This document shows, one piece after another, positions 1 through 9,378 of a stretch of 64,000 bases of DNA. The notes beneath the pieces are model-generated. The model did no database searches, was not told where the DNA came from, and saw nothing but the letters and a program-made list of their open reading frames with translations. Numbering within the stretch: the stretch's first letter is position 1; each line of letters opens with the position of its first letter. The stretch lies in NCBI GenBank assembly GCA_964540105.1, contig CAZILL010000002.1:1-64000 (forward strand). The letters are read 5' to 3'. This stretch comes from DATKJY01 sp964540105. GTDB taxonomy: Bacteria; Zixibacteria; MSB-5A5; GN15; FEB-12. The position numbers were made by a program, and so were the translations under genes.

Positions 1-2838
1 TGACAGTTTGCGGTGGTATCGCGGTCATCAACGGTTTCTGGTTGACATTGTTGACTGTAATCGGTACGACCTGAGAGTCTACGAGTAATCCATCCGAAGC
101 ATAGAAGGTCACACTGTACCCACCCGCCTGGGTGAAGTTCGGACTGAACGTAAAGGTACCCGTACCATTCAGATTATCCACAAAACCGGAGTTAGTCGGA
201 CGTGGCAGTGAGGTCGTCAGTGTCGGGGTTGTGCCATCAGGATCAGAGGCACTTACCGGGAGTGTCAGCACCGAGCCTTCATTGACAGTTTGCGGTGGTA
301 TCGCGGTCATCAACGGTTTCTGGTTGACATTGTTGACCGTAATCGGGACCACCTGTGAGTCTGCGAGTAATCCATCCGAAGCGTAGAAGGTGACACTGTA
401 CCCACCCGCCTGGGTGAAGTTCGGACTGAACGTAAAGGTACCCGTACCATTGAGATTATCCACAAAGCCGGAGTTAGTCGGACGTGGCAGCGATGTTGTC
501 AGAATCGGCGTTGTGCCATCAGGATCAGAGGCACTTACCGGGAGTGTCAACAGTGCTCCTTCATTGACAGTCTGCGGCGGTATCGCGGTCATCAATGGCT
601 TCTGGTTGACATTGTTGACTGTAATCGGGACGACTTGAGAGTCTACGAGTAATCCATCTGAAGCGTAGAAGGTGACACTGTACCCACCCGCCTGGGTGAA
701 GTTCGGACTAAAGGTGAAGGTCCCCGTACCATTGAGATTATCCACAAAGCCGGAGTTAGTCGGACGTGGCAGCGATGTTGTCAGAATCGGCGTTGTGCCA
801 TCAGGATCGGTTGCGCTGACCGGGAGCGTCAGCACCGAGCCTTCATTGACAGTTTGCGGTGAAATCACCGTCATCAACGGTTTCTGGTTGACATTGTTGA
901 CTGTAATCGGTACGACCTGTGAGTCGAGGAGTAATCCATCTGAAGCATAGAAGGTCACACTGTACCCACCCGCCTGGGTGAAGTTCGGACTAAACGTAAA
1001 GGTACCCGTACCATTCAGATTATCCACAAAACCGGAGTTAGTCGGCAGAGGAACTGAGGTCGTCAGGGTCGGCGTTGTGCCATCAGGATCAGAGGCACTT
1101 ACCGGGAGTGTCAACAGTGCTCCTTCATTGACTGTCTGTGGAGGTATCACCGTCATCAACGGTTTCTGATTCACATTGTTGACTGTAATCGGTACGACTT
1201 GCGAGTCTACGAGTAATCCATCCGAAGCATAGAAGGTGACACTGTACCCACCCGCCTGGGTGAAGTTCGGACTAAACGTGAAGGTACCCGTACCATTCAG
1301 ATTATCCACAAAGCCGGAGTTAGTCGGACGTGGCAGCGATGTTGTCAGAATCGGCGTTGTGCCATCAGGATCAGAGGCCGAGACAGGAAGCGTCAGGACC
1401 GCGCCTTCATTGACAGTCTGCGGTGAAATCACCGTCATCAACGGTTTCTGGTTGACATTGTTGACGGTAATCAGAACCTGCTCAGAGTCTATCGCTGTTC
1501 CATCAGAAGCATAGAACGTTACATTGATTGATCCCGCCTGAGCAAAGCTCGGATTAAAGCTGAACGATCCAGTTCCATTCGTGTTGTCGGTGAAGGTCGC
1601 ATTGGCTGGAAGCGGTGTGGTGGTCAGCACCGGTATCGTCCCATCGGGGTCAGAGGCTGAAACACCAACGGACAGGTTGGCTCCTTCATTGACGGTTTGA
1701 GAACCAATAGTAGCCAGAACTGGCGCTTGATTACCCGCTTCAACAACCGTGATCGGGACCACCTGTGAGTCGAGTAGTAATCCATCCGAAGCATAGAAGG
1801 TGACACTGTACCCACCCGCCTGTGTGAAGTTCGGACTAAACGTGAAGGTCCCCGTACCATTGAGATTATCCACAAAGCCGGAGTTAGTCGGACGTGGCAG
1901 TGATGTCGTCAGAATCGGCGTTGTACCGTCAGGATCGGTTGCGCTGACCGGGAGCGTCAGCACCGAGCCTTCATTGACAGTTTGCGGTGGTATCGCGGTC
2001 ATCAACGGTTTCTGGTTGACATTGTTGACTGTAATCGGTACGACCTGAGAGTCTACGAGTAATCCATCCGAAGCATAGAAGGTCACACTGTACCCACCCG
2101 CCTGGGTGAAGTTCGGACTGAACGTAAAGGTACCCGTACCATTCAGATTGTCTACAAAGCCGGAGTTAGTCGGACGTGGCAGTGAGGTCGTCAGTGTCGG
2201 CGTTGTGCCATCAGGATCAGAGGCCGAGACAGGGAGTGTCAGTACCGCGCCTTCATTGACAGTCTGCGGTGGTATCGCGGTCATCAACGGCTTCTGGTTG
2301 ACATTGTTGACTGTAATCGGTACGACCTGAGAGTCTACGAGTAATCCATCCGAAGCATAGAAGGTCACACTGTACCCACCCGCCTGGGTGAAGTTCGGAC
2401 TAAACGTAAAGGTACCCGTACCATTGAGATTATCCACAAAGCCGGAGTTAGTCGGACGTGGCAGTGATGTTGTCAGAATCGGCGTTGTGCCGTCAGGATC
2501 AGTAGCGCTGACAGGGAGCGTCAACACCGCACCCTCATTGACAGTTTGCGGTGGTATCGCAGTCATTAACGGCTTTTGATTGACATTGTTGACCGTAATC
2601 AGAACCTGCTCAGAGTCTATCGCTGTTCCATCCGAAGCATAGAACGTCACATTGATTGATCCCGCCTGAGCAAAGCTCGGATTAAAGCTGAACGATCCAG
2701 TTCCATTCGTGTTGTCGGTGAAGGTCGCATTGGCTGGAAGCGGTGTGGTGGTCAGCACCGGTATCGTCCCATCGGGGTCAGAGGCTGAAACACCAACGGA
2801 CAGGTTGGCTCCTTCATTGACGGTTTGAGAACCAATAG
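1..2838 (-). repeat. Tandem array of ten ~282-bp coding repeats
   Basis: The motif tgac(a/t/g)gt(t/c)tg recurs at 1, 283, 565, 847, 1129, 1411, 1690, 1975, 2257, 2539 and 2818, giving periods of 279, 282 or 285 bp, all multiples of three. Two unit types exist. Type A (282 bp) encodes modules that begin IPPQTVNEGSVLTLPVSASD. Type B (279 bp, at about 1411-1690 and 2539-2818) encodes IGSQTVNEGANLSVGVSASD. The two B copies are almost identical at DNA level over their length, so a block of B plus three A units (about 1,128 bp) appears to have been duplicated. Copies differ by scattered single bases. Confidence 0.9.
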
Positions 2839-3976
2839 TAGCCAGAACTGGCGCTTGATTAGCACGCGCGAAATCGACGAGGAAATAGCTGGCAGACGAA
2901 GTCGACCCACTGACATCGCGATTGAGCCGCAAAGTGGTCGCGTTCAGCAAGTTGAATGTAAACGAAGAATGCCCGGGGTTGTCAGTTGTCAAGAAGGTTG
3001 TGCGCCCCCAGGACTGGCCAAACAGCGATTGATTGCCGGAAAACGCCACCGATCGTGTCAGGTTGGCCGCCGCGACCGTGAGATCGCTTTGTAACGTGGC
3101 ACCGGTCATACTCGCGATAGCGCTCTGCACTGTATTGCCCACAGGAAGTTGAACAACTTCCCAGGCAATCGAAATTGCTGAGCCCGTGTTGTCGCGTGTG
3201 AATTCCAATTGAGTCGCGGAGGAAAACCGACCACGGAGCATTTTCTGGCTAATGTTGGTCGCTGTACCGCTTGCCGAGTTGTAGCTGAACAGCAGGAAAG
3301 ATCGAGTGAGATCCACAGCCGTAATAGCCGCAGTAACTGTTGCCGTTGCAGAAGCCATCGCCAAAGGTGTAGCGTTGCGCTGAACACTGGCGCCGGGGAT
3401 GCTGACTACCTGCCAATCGGCCGTTCCGCCCGTGCCGGCATTGGTGGCAAACTCCAAGTTGGTCGCCGTAGTCAGGCGACTGCGGCTGAATTCGTTGCTT
3501 GAAAAAGTGGCATCGATTGCAACCTTGCTGGTCAGCACGAAGGATTCGGCCAGGTTCACTGAAGTGATTGCTTGGTTGACTGTCGTTGTAGCCAGCGCAG
3601 ATGAACCTCGCTGAACAGTTGCCCCGGAATCAAACTCAGCCACAAACCAACGAACGGTCACTGAACCAGTAGCCGACGTTTTCGCAAACTGGATCGTCGT
3701 CGCGTTCAAGATATTGCCTCGAACTGACGCCTGATCGGGCGAGGCCAGATTGTTCCGTTCATTGAAGATCAGGAACGACTTGGTCGGATCGACCGCCGCA
3801 ATGGTCACGTTTTGAGTTGTAGCGGCAACGGCTATTTCACCGGTTTGCACATTCCTGATTGATGCCGCCTTGCCGGCAACCGCCGACAGAAGTAACAGCG
3901 CCAAGAAGCCGAGCGCCCCCATCGCGGCTCGCCTCCCTGTCCTGTACAGTCTCGCTATGTTGTTACCAATATTCAT
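1..3976 (-). CDS. Giant secreted repeat protein, cadherin-like tandem repeats (3' end outside window)
   Basis: An open frame runs leftward from ATG at 3976 to the window edge with no stop, over 1,325 codons. The start is preceded by GGGAGA and followed by an N-terminal signal region (hydrophobic stretch GALGFLALLLLSAV). Residues about 35-375 hold four degenerate repeats, each with an anchor such as VDPTKSFLIF, VNLAESFVLT, VDLTRSFLLF or ANLTRSVAF, followed by a W/Y-F/V-V strand and a VQ-containing turn. From about residue 380 on come ten ~94-residue modules of cadherin/Ig-like type with the signature QTVNEG, SASDPDGT and VTFYASDG. The C-terminus, where a sorting domain would sit, is not in the window. 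Neighbouring genes on the same strand encode related surface proteins. Adhesion or surface structure is inferred from the architecture; the exact role is unknown. Confidence 0.85.
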   Translation of the reverse strand, partial: MNIGNNIARLYRTGRRAAMGALGFLALLLLSAVAGKAASIRNVQTGEIAVAATTQNVTIAAVDPTKSFLIFNERNNLASPDQASVRGNILNATTIQFAKTSATGSVTVRWFVAEFDSGATVQRGSSALATTTVNQAITSVNLAESFVLTSKVAIDATFSSNEFSRSRLTTATNLEFATNAGTGGTADWQVVSIPGASVQRNATPLAMASATATVTAAITAVDLTRSFLLFSYNSASGTATNISQKMLRGRFSSATQLEFTRDNTGSAISIAWEVVQLPVGNTVQSAIASMTGATLQSDLTVAAANLTRSVAFSGNQSLFGQSWGRTTFLTTDNPGHSSFTFNLLNATTLRLNRDVSGSTSSASYFLVDFARANQAPVLATIGSQTVNEGANLSVGVSASDPDGTIPVLTTTPLPANATFTDNTNGTGSFSFNPSFAQAGSINVTFYASDGTAIDSEQVLITVNNVNQKPLMTAIPPQTVNEGAVLTLPVSATDPDGTTPILTTSLPRPTNSGFVDNLNGTGTFTFSPNFTQAGGYSVTFYASDGLLVDSQVVPITVNNVNQKPLMTAIPPQTVNEGAVLTLPVSASDPDGTTPTLTTSLPRPTNSGFVDNLNGTGTFTFSPNFTQAGGYSVTFYASDGLLVDSQVVPITVNNVNQKPLMTAIPPQTVNEGSVLTLPVSATDPDGTTPILTTSLPRPTNSGFVDNLNGTGTFTFSPNFTQAGGYSVTFYASDGLLLDSQVVPITVVEAGNQAPVLATIGSQTVNEGANLSVGVSASDPDGTIPVLTTTPLPANATFTDNTNGTGSFSFNPSFAQAGSINVTFYASDGTAIDSEQVLITVNNVNQKPLMTVISPQTVNEGAVLTLPVSASDPDGTTPILTTSLPRPTNSGFVDNLNGTGTFTFSPNFTQAGGYSVTFYASDGLLVDSQVVPITVNNVNQKPLMTVIPPQTVNEGALLTLPVSASDPDGTTPTLTTSVPLPTNSGFVDNLNGTGTFTFSPNFTQAGGYSVTFYASDGLLLDSQVVPITVNNVNQKPLMTVISPQTVNEGSVLTLPVSATDPDGTTPILTTSLPRPTNSGFVDNLNGTGTFTFSPNFTQAGGYSVTFYASDGLLVDSQVVPITVNNVNQKPLMTAIPPQTVNEGALLTLPVSASDPDGTTPILTTSLPRPTNSGFVDNLNGTGTFTFSPNFTQAGGYSVTFYASDGLLADSQVVPITVNNVNQKPLMTAIPPQTVNEGSVLTLPVSASDPDGTTPTLTTSLPRPTNSGFVDNLNGTGTFTFSPNFTQAGGYSVTFYASDGLLVDSQVVPITVNNVNQKPLMTAIPPQTV

Positions 3977-4000
3977 CTGTTCTCTCCCATCATCGAGAAC

Positions 4001-4028
4001 GCCTGCTGGAGGGGCGAGTCCAGCAGGC
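4001..4028 (-). other. 10-bp hairpin in leader of the giant repeat gene
   Basis: Arms gcctgctgga (4001-4010) and tccagcaggc (4019-4028) are perfect complements around an 8-nt loop. It lies 25 bp upstream of the ATG at 3976 and about 150 bp downstream, in genome coordinates, of the stop of no minus-strand gene, so it would be in the 5' leader. No T-run follows on the minus strand, so a terminator is unlikely. An mRNA-stabilising or regulatory role is inference only. Confidence 0.4.
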
Positions 4029-4181
4029 CCCCTGGCCGTCGGAGACACACAAGTGGGCTGTTGAAAAGGTCATCGCTGCGGCCTTCTTTGTCTCGGAGTG
4101 AAAAACCGCCCGCGACTCTGCCTTTCAGCGCCTTGCTCGAAAAGAACCGGTGTGTCGTCATGACTCATTCCTCCTCGCGCC

Positions 4182-6887
4182 CTACTTCAGGAACAGCATC
4201 TTACGGGTCTGGCTTTCGGTGCCGACTTTCAGTCTATACAGGTAGATCCCTGTTGCGACACGCTGTCCGGCGTTGGTTGTCGCGTCCCAGGTCAACCGAT
4301 GTACACCGGCGGTCATGGACTCGTCGATGAGCGATCGGACCTTCTGGCCCAGAACGTTGAATATCTCAAGATTCACCTGCTCAGCCGAACTGAGCGTGAA
4401 CTCTATAGTTGTCGACGGATTGAACGGATTTGGATAGTTCTGTTCAAGGGTGAAAGACTGCGGAACGGTCGGGTCAACCCCATGAACTGATACCGCGGCC
4501 GCGTTGGCCGTTGACAAAAGAGCCTGGGTGAGACGGATCTGACGACGATCCCCGGCGTTGATATCCCCCTTTGCCAACATCGGAATTGTCACCAAGTCAG
4601 CGGTCCCGATCTGCATAAGTTCGTTAGCCTTGAACGGGGCCATGTGGTAGAGCACAATGCGCATGGTGCCGTCTCCGTCATCACGGTACTGCAGGGTGAA
4701 ATTGCCATTGTCTTTCGTCTTGATCGGTATCCCAAGATTCACCGCGTTTGGATCATAACGGATTTCAAGCTGCGCTCCGGCGATTTGCTCGGGAAGTTCA
4801 CCGGTGACCTTCATGACATCCCGTGACCCTGCCGGCAGATCGACATAGGCCAGGGACATCAGCGCGTTTACATTCGGCAAGGGGATCCCTGGCGCAGGCG
4901 AGATCGGGCGACCGTAAATCTGATTGATATCTCCGACGAGATCGAAGACATCGATACTGGCGTTTATGACGACGTCAGCAGCCGCGAACTGACGAGACGT
5001 GAAGATGTTCGCGCCAATAATGCCTCCGACAATATTCACAGCGTCGGCAACGTCGATAATCTGATCAAGGTTGACATCGCCCAGCGAATCGACCTGAACT
5101 ACGCCCGAATCGGTGACCAACGGTACTGATCCGACCGACGGGTTCGGATTCACCGACTCACGCCCACCCGTCAGCTTCATCGTCGCGTCGTGCCAGGCCG
5201 GAATCCCCGGGTTAACCGAGAGGGCAAGGAACGTGATTGCCGTAGGGTTGTTCGGATCGGTCGTGTTCGAAGCGCCGACCGGTTCGTTATTGAGACCGAA
5301 TGTCACTACTCGGATTCGTCCCGGGGTCAGACCGACATTGTCGTACACCACATAGTCAGGAATTCGTCCGGTCTTGACCACTGAGTCCAATGTCACCAGA
5401 GTCCGAGGATACTCAAGGTCAAACTGAACGCCGTAAACAGTCTTGGAGCTGACCAGATTAACCGGGAAGAAGACATTCTTCGTTCCCGGCTGTCCGCCCA
5501 CCGGTCGCTGACCGAGAGCGGAGGTCGAGAACAGGCGATCAAACTGAAGCGCCGCGACCACAATAGTTACTACCTTGGTTCCCACATTTCCCTGTGGGTC
5601 AGTTGCGGTGAACGTGACTTGGAAGGTTCCGGTCTGTCCGGTGTTTGGAACCCAGCTGAATGTTCCCGAAGCAGAATTGAGCCCTACAACAGGATTAGTG
5701 GGACCAAATGAACCTCCTGCCGGAATAGTTGCTCCTACAGCTCCCAAAGATATCTGCCCCCCCTCGGCGTCGGCGGCCGACACCTGAAATGAAACCGTTT
5801 CGCCCGCGTTTATCGAATACAGTATTTGCGGCACCGTGATCACCGGCGCGGCGCCGGAACTGCCGCTGACCGTCACCGTGACGGTCGATGTCGCCGTGGC
5901 GCCGGAGGAGTTCTGCTTGGCCGTAGCGACAAAGGTGGTAGTGGAGGTGACGCTTGTCGTCAGATTCCCATTCGGCGGACCACTGCCGCTGAGCGGTGTC
6001 GTCTGTCCTTGCACGGTCACTTTGACGGTGTCGGCATTGATCGAGGACCAGGTCAGGATCGTACTCCCACCTCCCGCTCCGAGTGAGCTTGGGTTGGCAG
6101 TCAAAGAGACTGAGGGTGTGGTTCCCCCGGAGGTCGCTTCGAAATACATAAGCGGAAGCGGGTTTTCAGGACTACCGTTCGTAGTCGGGAAAATATTGTA
6201 CGTGCCCCCGCCGCGTTCGTGCGACATGTTCGACTCTGTGCACCCTACCAGTGCGCTGTCAGGAAGTCCTCCGGTCAAGAAATACGTGTACAGGTTCTTC
6301 TCGAAAAACGTGAAGAATGCTTTTTGGCCGAGAGGCATGTTCGGCTTCACGGTGAATTTGAGAAAGAAAAGGGTGTCCTCTCCGGATGCGATCGAGTCGG
6401 TCTTGTCAAACGTGGGTAGAAACAGGCAATTAACAACGTTTTTGTATGGCACTGTTCCGAAGGTCAGAAGCGGCGCGCTGAAGTTTGTAGTCGTATCGAG
6501 CGTACCGAAAACTGTCTTCGTCTTGACAAAACGGTGCGGCGAACGCCCGTTCCCGAGCACGAAGTCGACATAGCCGGAGTCGGTCCGCGTCCGTAGGCAA
6601 TTGCCGACCGAATCAACCGAATCGCAAATAGTGCCCGGAATCGTCACCGGCGTCAGCCAGGTTGTGTCGAACTGGATGATGAACTGAAAACCGGTCATCA
6701 AGGTATCCGTCTTGACATATACCGGCATCTTCACAATATCACCGGGCCGACCGGTAAAATTGGGAACTCTCACGTAGTTCGTAGTCGATTTGATCAAGCT
6801 ATCGCATTTCTTGGGTTGCGCGAAAGTAATGCCGTGCCAGACCGGCAGCAGCAGCAGGCTCAACAGAAACGCCTTTGCCAGTTTCAT
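4182..6887 (-). CDS. Secreted cohesin/dockerin surface protein with C-terminal sorting domain
   Basis: A 901-residue protein. The ATG at 6887 is chosen because GAGGT lies 6 bases upstream and it is followed directly by a signal peptide (MKLAKAFLLSLLLLPVWHG); a longer frame reaches 6908. Domains in order: cohesin-like beta-sandwich (about 35-215, GFQFIIQFDTTWL), Ig-like domain (about 260-345), He_PIG/cadherin-like domain (about 350-445), second cohesin-like domain (about 455-600, GVQFDLEYPRTLVTL), dockerin-like pair of calcium loops (about 605-670, DVNLDQIIDVADAVN and a second loop DVVINASIDVFDLVG), a further beta domain, and a C-terminal YPNPFNPSTTIEF domain ending in RKMLFLK. The C-terminal domain is of the type associated with type IX secretion in Bacteroidota. 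Only 55 bp separate it from the next upstream gene, so the two are likely co-transcribed. The ligand is unknown. Confidence 0.85.
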   Translation of the reverse strand: MKLAKAFLLSLLLLPVWHGITFAQPKKCDSLIKSTTNYVRVPNFTGRPGDIVKMPVYVKTDTLMTGFQFIIQFDTTWLTPVTIPGTICDSVDSVGNCLRTRTDSGYVDFVLGNGRSPHRFVKTKTVFGTLDTTTNFSAPLLTFGTVPYKNVVNCLFLPTFDKTDSIASGEDTLFFLKFTVKPNMPLGQKAFFTFFEKNLYTYFLTGGLPDSALVGCTESNMSHERGGGTYNIFPTTNGSPENPLPLMYFEATSGGTTPSVSLTANPSSLGAGGGSTILTWSSINADTVKVTVQGQTTPLSGSGPPNGNLTTSVTSTTTFVATAKQNSSGATATSTVTVTVSGSSGAAPVITVPQILYSINAGETVSFQVSAADAEGGQISLGAVGATIPAGGSFGPTNPVVGLNSASGTFSWVPNTGQTGTFQVTFTATDPQGNVGTKVVTIVVAALQFDRLFSTSALGQRPVGGQPGTKNVFFPVNLVSSKTVYGVQFDLEYPRTLVTLDSVVKTGRIPDYVVYDNVGLTPGRIRVVTFGLNNEPVGASNTTDPNNPTAITFLALSVNPGIPAWHDATMKLTGGRESVNPNPSVGSVPLVTDSGVVQVDSLGDVNLDQIIDVADAVNIVGGIIGANIFTSRQFAAADVVINASIDVFDLVGDINQIYGRPISPAPGIPLPNVNALMSLAYVDLPAGSRDVMKVTGELPEQIAGAQLEIRYDPNAVNLGIPIKTKDNGNFTLQYRDDGDGTMRIVLYHMAPFKANELMQIGTADLVTIPMLAKGDINAGDRRQIRLTQALLSTANAAAVSVHGVDPTVPQSFTLEQNYPNPFNPSTTIEFTLSSAEQVNLEIFNVLGQKVRSLIDESMTAGVHRLTWDATTNAGQRVATGIYLYRLKVGTESQTRKMLFLK

Positions 6888-6942
6888 ACGTACCTCGCTA
6901 TATGACAATGAATCTCTTTTCTTCTAACACGTCGTTGCTCAT

Positions 6943-9378
6943 CTATTTCAAAAGGATCATCTTTCGCGACTGAGACCAATCCGACGCCTGCAGGCGATAC
7001 AAGTAAATGCCCGAAGCGGCCACACTTCCGTCCTCGGTGCGACCATCCCAGGTCATGGTGTGCTGCCCTGCGGGCAGCTCCCGTTCGGCGAGTACACGCA
7101 CTTGCCGGCCAAGGATGTCATAGACCGTCAGCGTGATCATGCTCGAAGCCGGCAGATCGAATACTATTCGTGTTTCCGGATTGAACGGATTCGGATAATT
7201 CTGATACAGCGCATAGCCGGTTGGAAGCGTCATGTCGCCCGCTGTCAGGGCGAGCGTCATGACGTTTCCTTCACCGGATGATGCGTCGATTCGAAGGTCA
7301 TGAATCTCATGGATGCCCGCTAAGGTCACAACTTCGTGTTGCCCCGGCGCCATTACATTCGCTTCTCTGCTGTAAACAAGCAGCCTGACCGTCGAACCAT
7401 CTTGTTGGGTCTCGATCGTCATCTGCTTCGAGGCGTCCGCGCTGATCGCTCGTTCGAGTCGATCATCGGTTTCAAAAGTAAGCAACAGCCCGCCGACATT
7501 CGTTCGGGAATCGTAGGAAAACGTCACACCCTCGTATTCGTCTCTGGCGCTCAACGTTCCCAGGAGCGTCTCAGCAGCCTCTACCTTGGCGCCCGTTGCG
7601 CCGTTGAGCAGATTATTAATGAGCCTCACCAGATCGGAGACCGACGCCGCAATCCCGTCGCCGTTGACGTCGGCGTTGGCGTATTGAAGCGGGTTGAACG
7701 GGAAACGGATCGGGTTCATGAGGAAATTGCTGAAATAGACAGCGTCGCCGATATCATTGGCGACGCCATTCGTGTTGATATCCCCGGGCAGAATCGTTCC
7801 GATACTCAGCACGTTGACCGACCCCTCATGATAGACTATTGTGCCTTGAGGGATTTTGGCTCCCGCCTGATCTTTCAGCGTGTTGTCATTCTGAGTCATC
7901 GCGTCCAAGAACAGGTACCGAATAGGGGCACTCATCCCGACATAGTCGAGATTTCCGGACAATCGAAAAGTCAGACTCGAGACCGGACCGTTCCCCGCCG
8001 AAAGAGGAGTCCCTATCCCGGAAAGAGCCGCCGCACCGATAATTCGTACATGTCCCGGCTGTCCTCCCTCGTCGAGAGTGACGTTATAGTATTCAAACGT
8101 TGATGCCCGTGTGCTTGCCTTCGTTGCGCGGATGATCGAGAGAATAGTCGGATCGTAACTCAGGAGAATGTTGAACCCGCTGACCGGCAGTTTATTCTCC
8201 AGAGCAATCTGTACCACCGCCGTGTCGGCCGGGTATGCGGAGATCGTGTCCGCAGTTAGTGCATAGAGCGTCGTGGCAAGAACCGTAACGGCAATCCTCC
8301 CTGTGTCAGTCATCCCGAGCGGGTCGGTCGCAACGAACGCGATATTCTTCATGCCAGAATCGGTGACCGACGGCATCCAGGAGAACAACCCTGGATTCTT
8401 GTTGTCGAATACCGATCCGGACGGCGAGGTGATCACCCGCAAGGCCAAACTATCCAGATCAGGATCATTCGCGCTCACCGCCAAGGAGAGCGGGTTTCCT
8501 GCCTCCACGCTTACCGCCGCCGGGACGATAACCTTCGGGGGGCGATTCACGTTGGTCACGGTTACGAAAATGTCCCTGCTAACCGTCAAGTTGCCATCGC
8601 TGGCCTGAATCGAGAACTTAAAGGGGGAACCGCTCGATGAAAATGGACCGTTGAATTCCGGTCGCCAAGCTGCCCAGCCGGTTCCGCTTGGGCCGGCCGT
8701 AAAGTGCGCTCCCTGTGGCAAGGTTGTGGCGGTGAGAGTGACATTGTCCGAGTCCGGATCGGAAACGGCGAAGGTAATTCTGAGAGAATCCCCTTCCCGC
8801 ACGCTCGGCGGCGGGATTGTCGCGAATTCCGGCGCGCGATTCGCCGGGGTTACCACTACTTTGCCGGCCCTGAAGGCCGGTCTGATTCTGACACCCGACT
8901 GTTCGGAAAGAACCAAGCCGCCGGAAGGGGGGTAGGCCAAGGTGTCGATCAACAATACGGATCCGGGGATTGCCGTTGAAGAAACGGTGAACTGAATCGA
9001 GCAGACAAGACTATCGCCCGTCGAGATCGCATGACTTTCGCCTATGCGGATGATGGCTAACATAAAGTGCCCGCCGATCGAATCCATGCTGGGCGGGTTA
9101 GTAATTTTCGTTTGAATATATTCACAACAAGATCCGACATAGCTGATACTGCGAATCCTGATCGCACTGCTGTCGTACTTCAGCGGAATCTGCAAGGCGC
9201 CGAGTTGTTCGTCGTTGGTGAGTCGCACCCTGATCGCAATGTCCTGCCCCGGGTATGCTTTCAGCGAGTCCATATATACCCGGTCAAGAGCGCCGAACGG
9301 GTCGGACTGAGCAAACGCGGTACCCGCGACCGCAAAGGCCGCGACAACTGCGAAAATTGTGCAAAAATGTTTCATCAT
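6943..9378 (-). CDS. Secreted cohesin/dockerin surface protein with two cadherin-like domains
   Basis: An 811-residue protein if started at the ATG pair 9375/9378; the open frame extends to 9495 but the preceding 39 residues are charged and not signal-like, whereas MMKHFCTIFAVVAAFAVAGTAFA is a clear signal peptide. No strong Shine-Dalgarno is visible. Domains: cohesin-like (about 30-175, GALQIPLKYDSSAI), two cadherin/He_PIG-like domains (about 180-370; SDPDSDNVTL and NDPDLDSLAL calcium-type motifs), second cohesin-like (about 375-520, GFNILLSYDPTIL), dockerin-like pair (about 530-595, DINTNGVANDIGDAV and DVNGDGIAASVSDLV), then a YPNPFNPETRIVF C-terminal sorting domain ending RKMILLK. It is a paralogue in architecture of the two flanking genes, which suggests a family of surface-assembly proteins. 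Confidence 0.85.
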   Translation of the reverse strand: MMKHFCTIFAVVAAFAVAGTAFAQSDPFGALDRVYMDSLKAYPGQDIAIRVRLTNDEQLGALQIPLKYDSSAIRIRSISYVGSCCEYIQTKITNPPSMDSIGGHFMLAIIRIGESHAISTGDSLVCSIQFTVSSTAIPGSVLLIDTLAYPPSGGLVLSEQSGVRIRPAFRAGKVVVTPANRAPEFATIPPPSVREGDSLRITFAVSDPDSDNVTLTATTLPQGAHFTAGPSGTGWAAWRPEFNGPFSSSGSPFKFSIQASDGNLTVSRDIFVTVTNVNRPPKVIVPAAVSVEAGNPLSLAVSANDPDLDSLALRVITSPSGSVFDNKNPGLFSWMPSVTDSGMKNIAFVATDPLGMTDTGRIAVTVLATTLYALTADTISAYPADTAVVQIALENKLPVSGFNILLSYDPTILSIIRATKASTRASTFEYYNVTLDEGGQPGHVRIIGAAALSGIGTPLSAGNGPVSSLTFRLSGNLDYVGMSAPIRYLFLDAMTQNDNTLKDQAGAKIPQGTIVYHEGSVNVLSIGTILPGDINTNGVANDIGDAVYFSNFLMNPIRFPFNPLQYANADVNGDGIAASVSDLVRLINNLLNGATGAKVEAAETLLGTLSARDEYEGVTFSYDSRTNVGGLLLTFETDDRLERAISADASKQMTIETQQDGSTVRLLVYSREANVMAPGQHEVVTLAGIHEIHDLRIDASSGEGNVMTLALTAGDMTLPTGYALYQNYPNPFNPETRIVFDLPASSMITLTVYDILGRQVRVLAERELPAGQHTMTWDGRTEDGSVAASGIYLYRLQASDWSQSRKMILLK

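Noticed and set aside
132..2579. Series of similar short plus-strand frames
   Set aside because: They are antisense copies of the 282-bp coding repeats of the minus-strand gene.
1..2838. CRISPR-like regular repeats
   Set aside because: Units of 282 bp without unique spacers, in one open reading frame; these are protein repeats.
3973..4161. 62-codon minus-strand frame before the giant gene
   Set aside because: It ends on the start codon of the giant gene but has no family and no convincing start; a short leader peptide cannot be ruled out.
5836..6573. 245-codon plus-strand frame
   Set aside because: Antisense shadow of the cohesin/dockerin gene at 4182-6887.
7336..8103. 255-codon plus-strand frame
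   Set aside because: Antisense shadow of the gene at 6943-9378.
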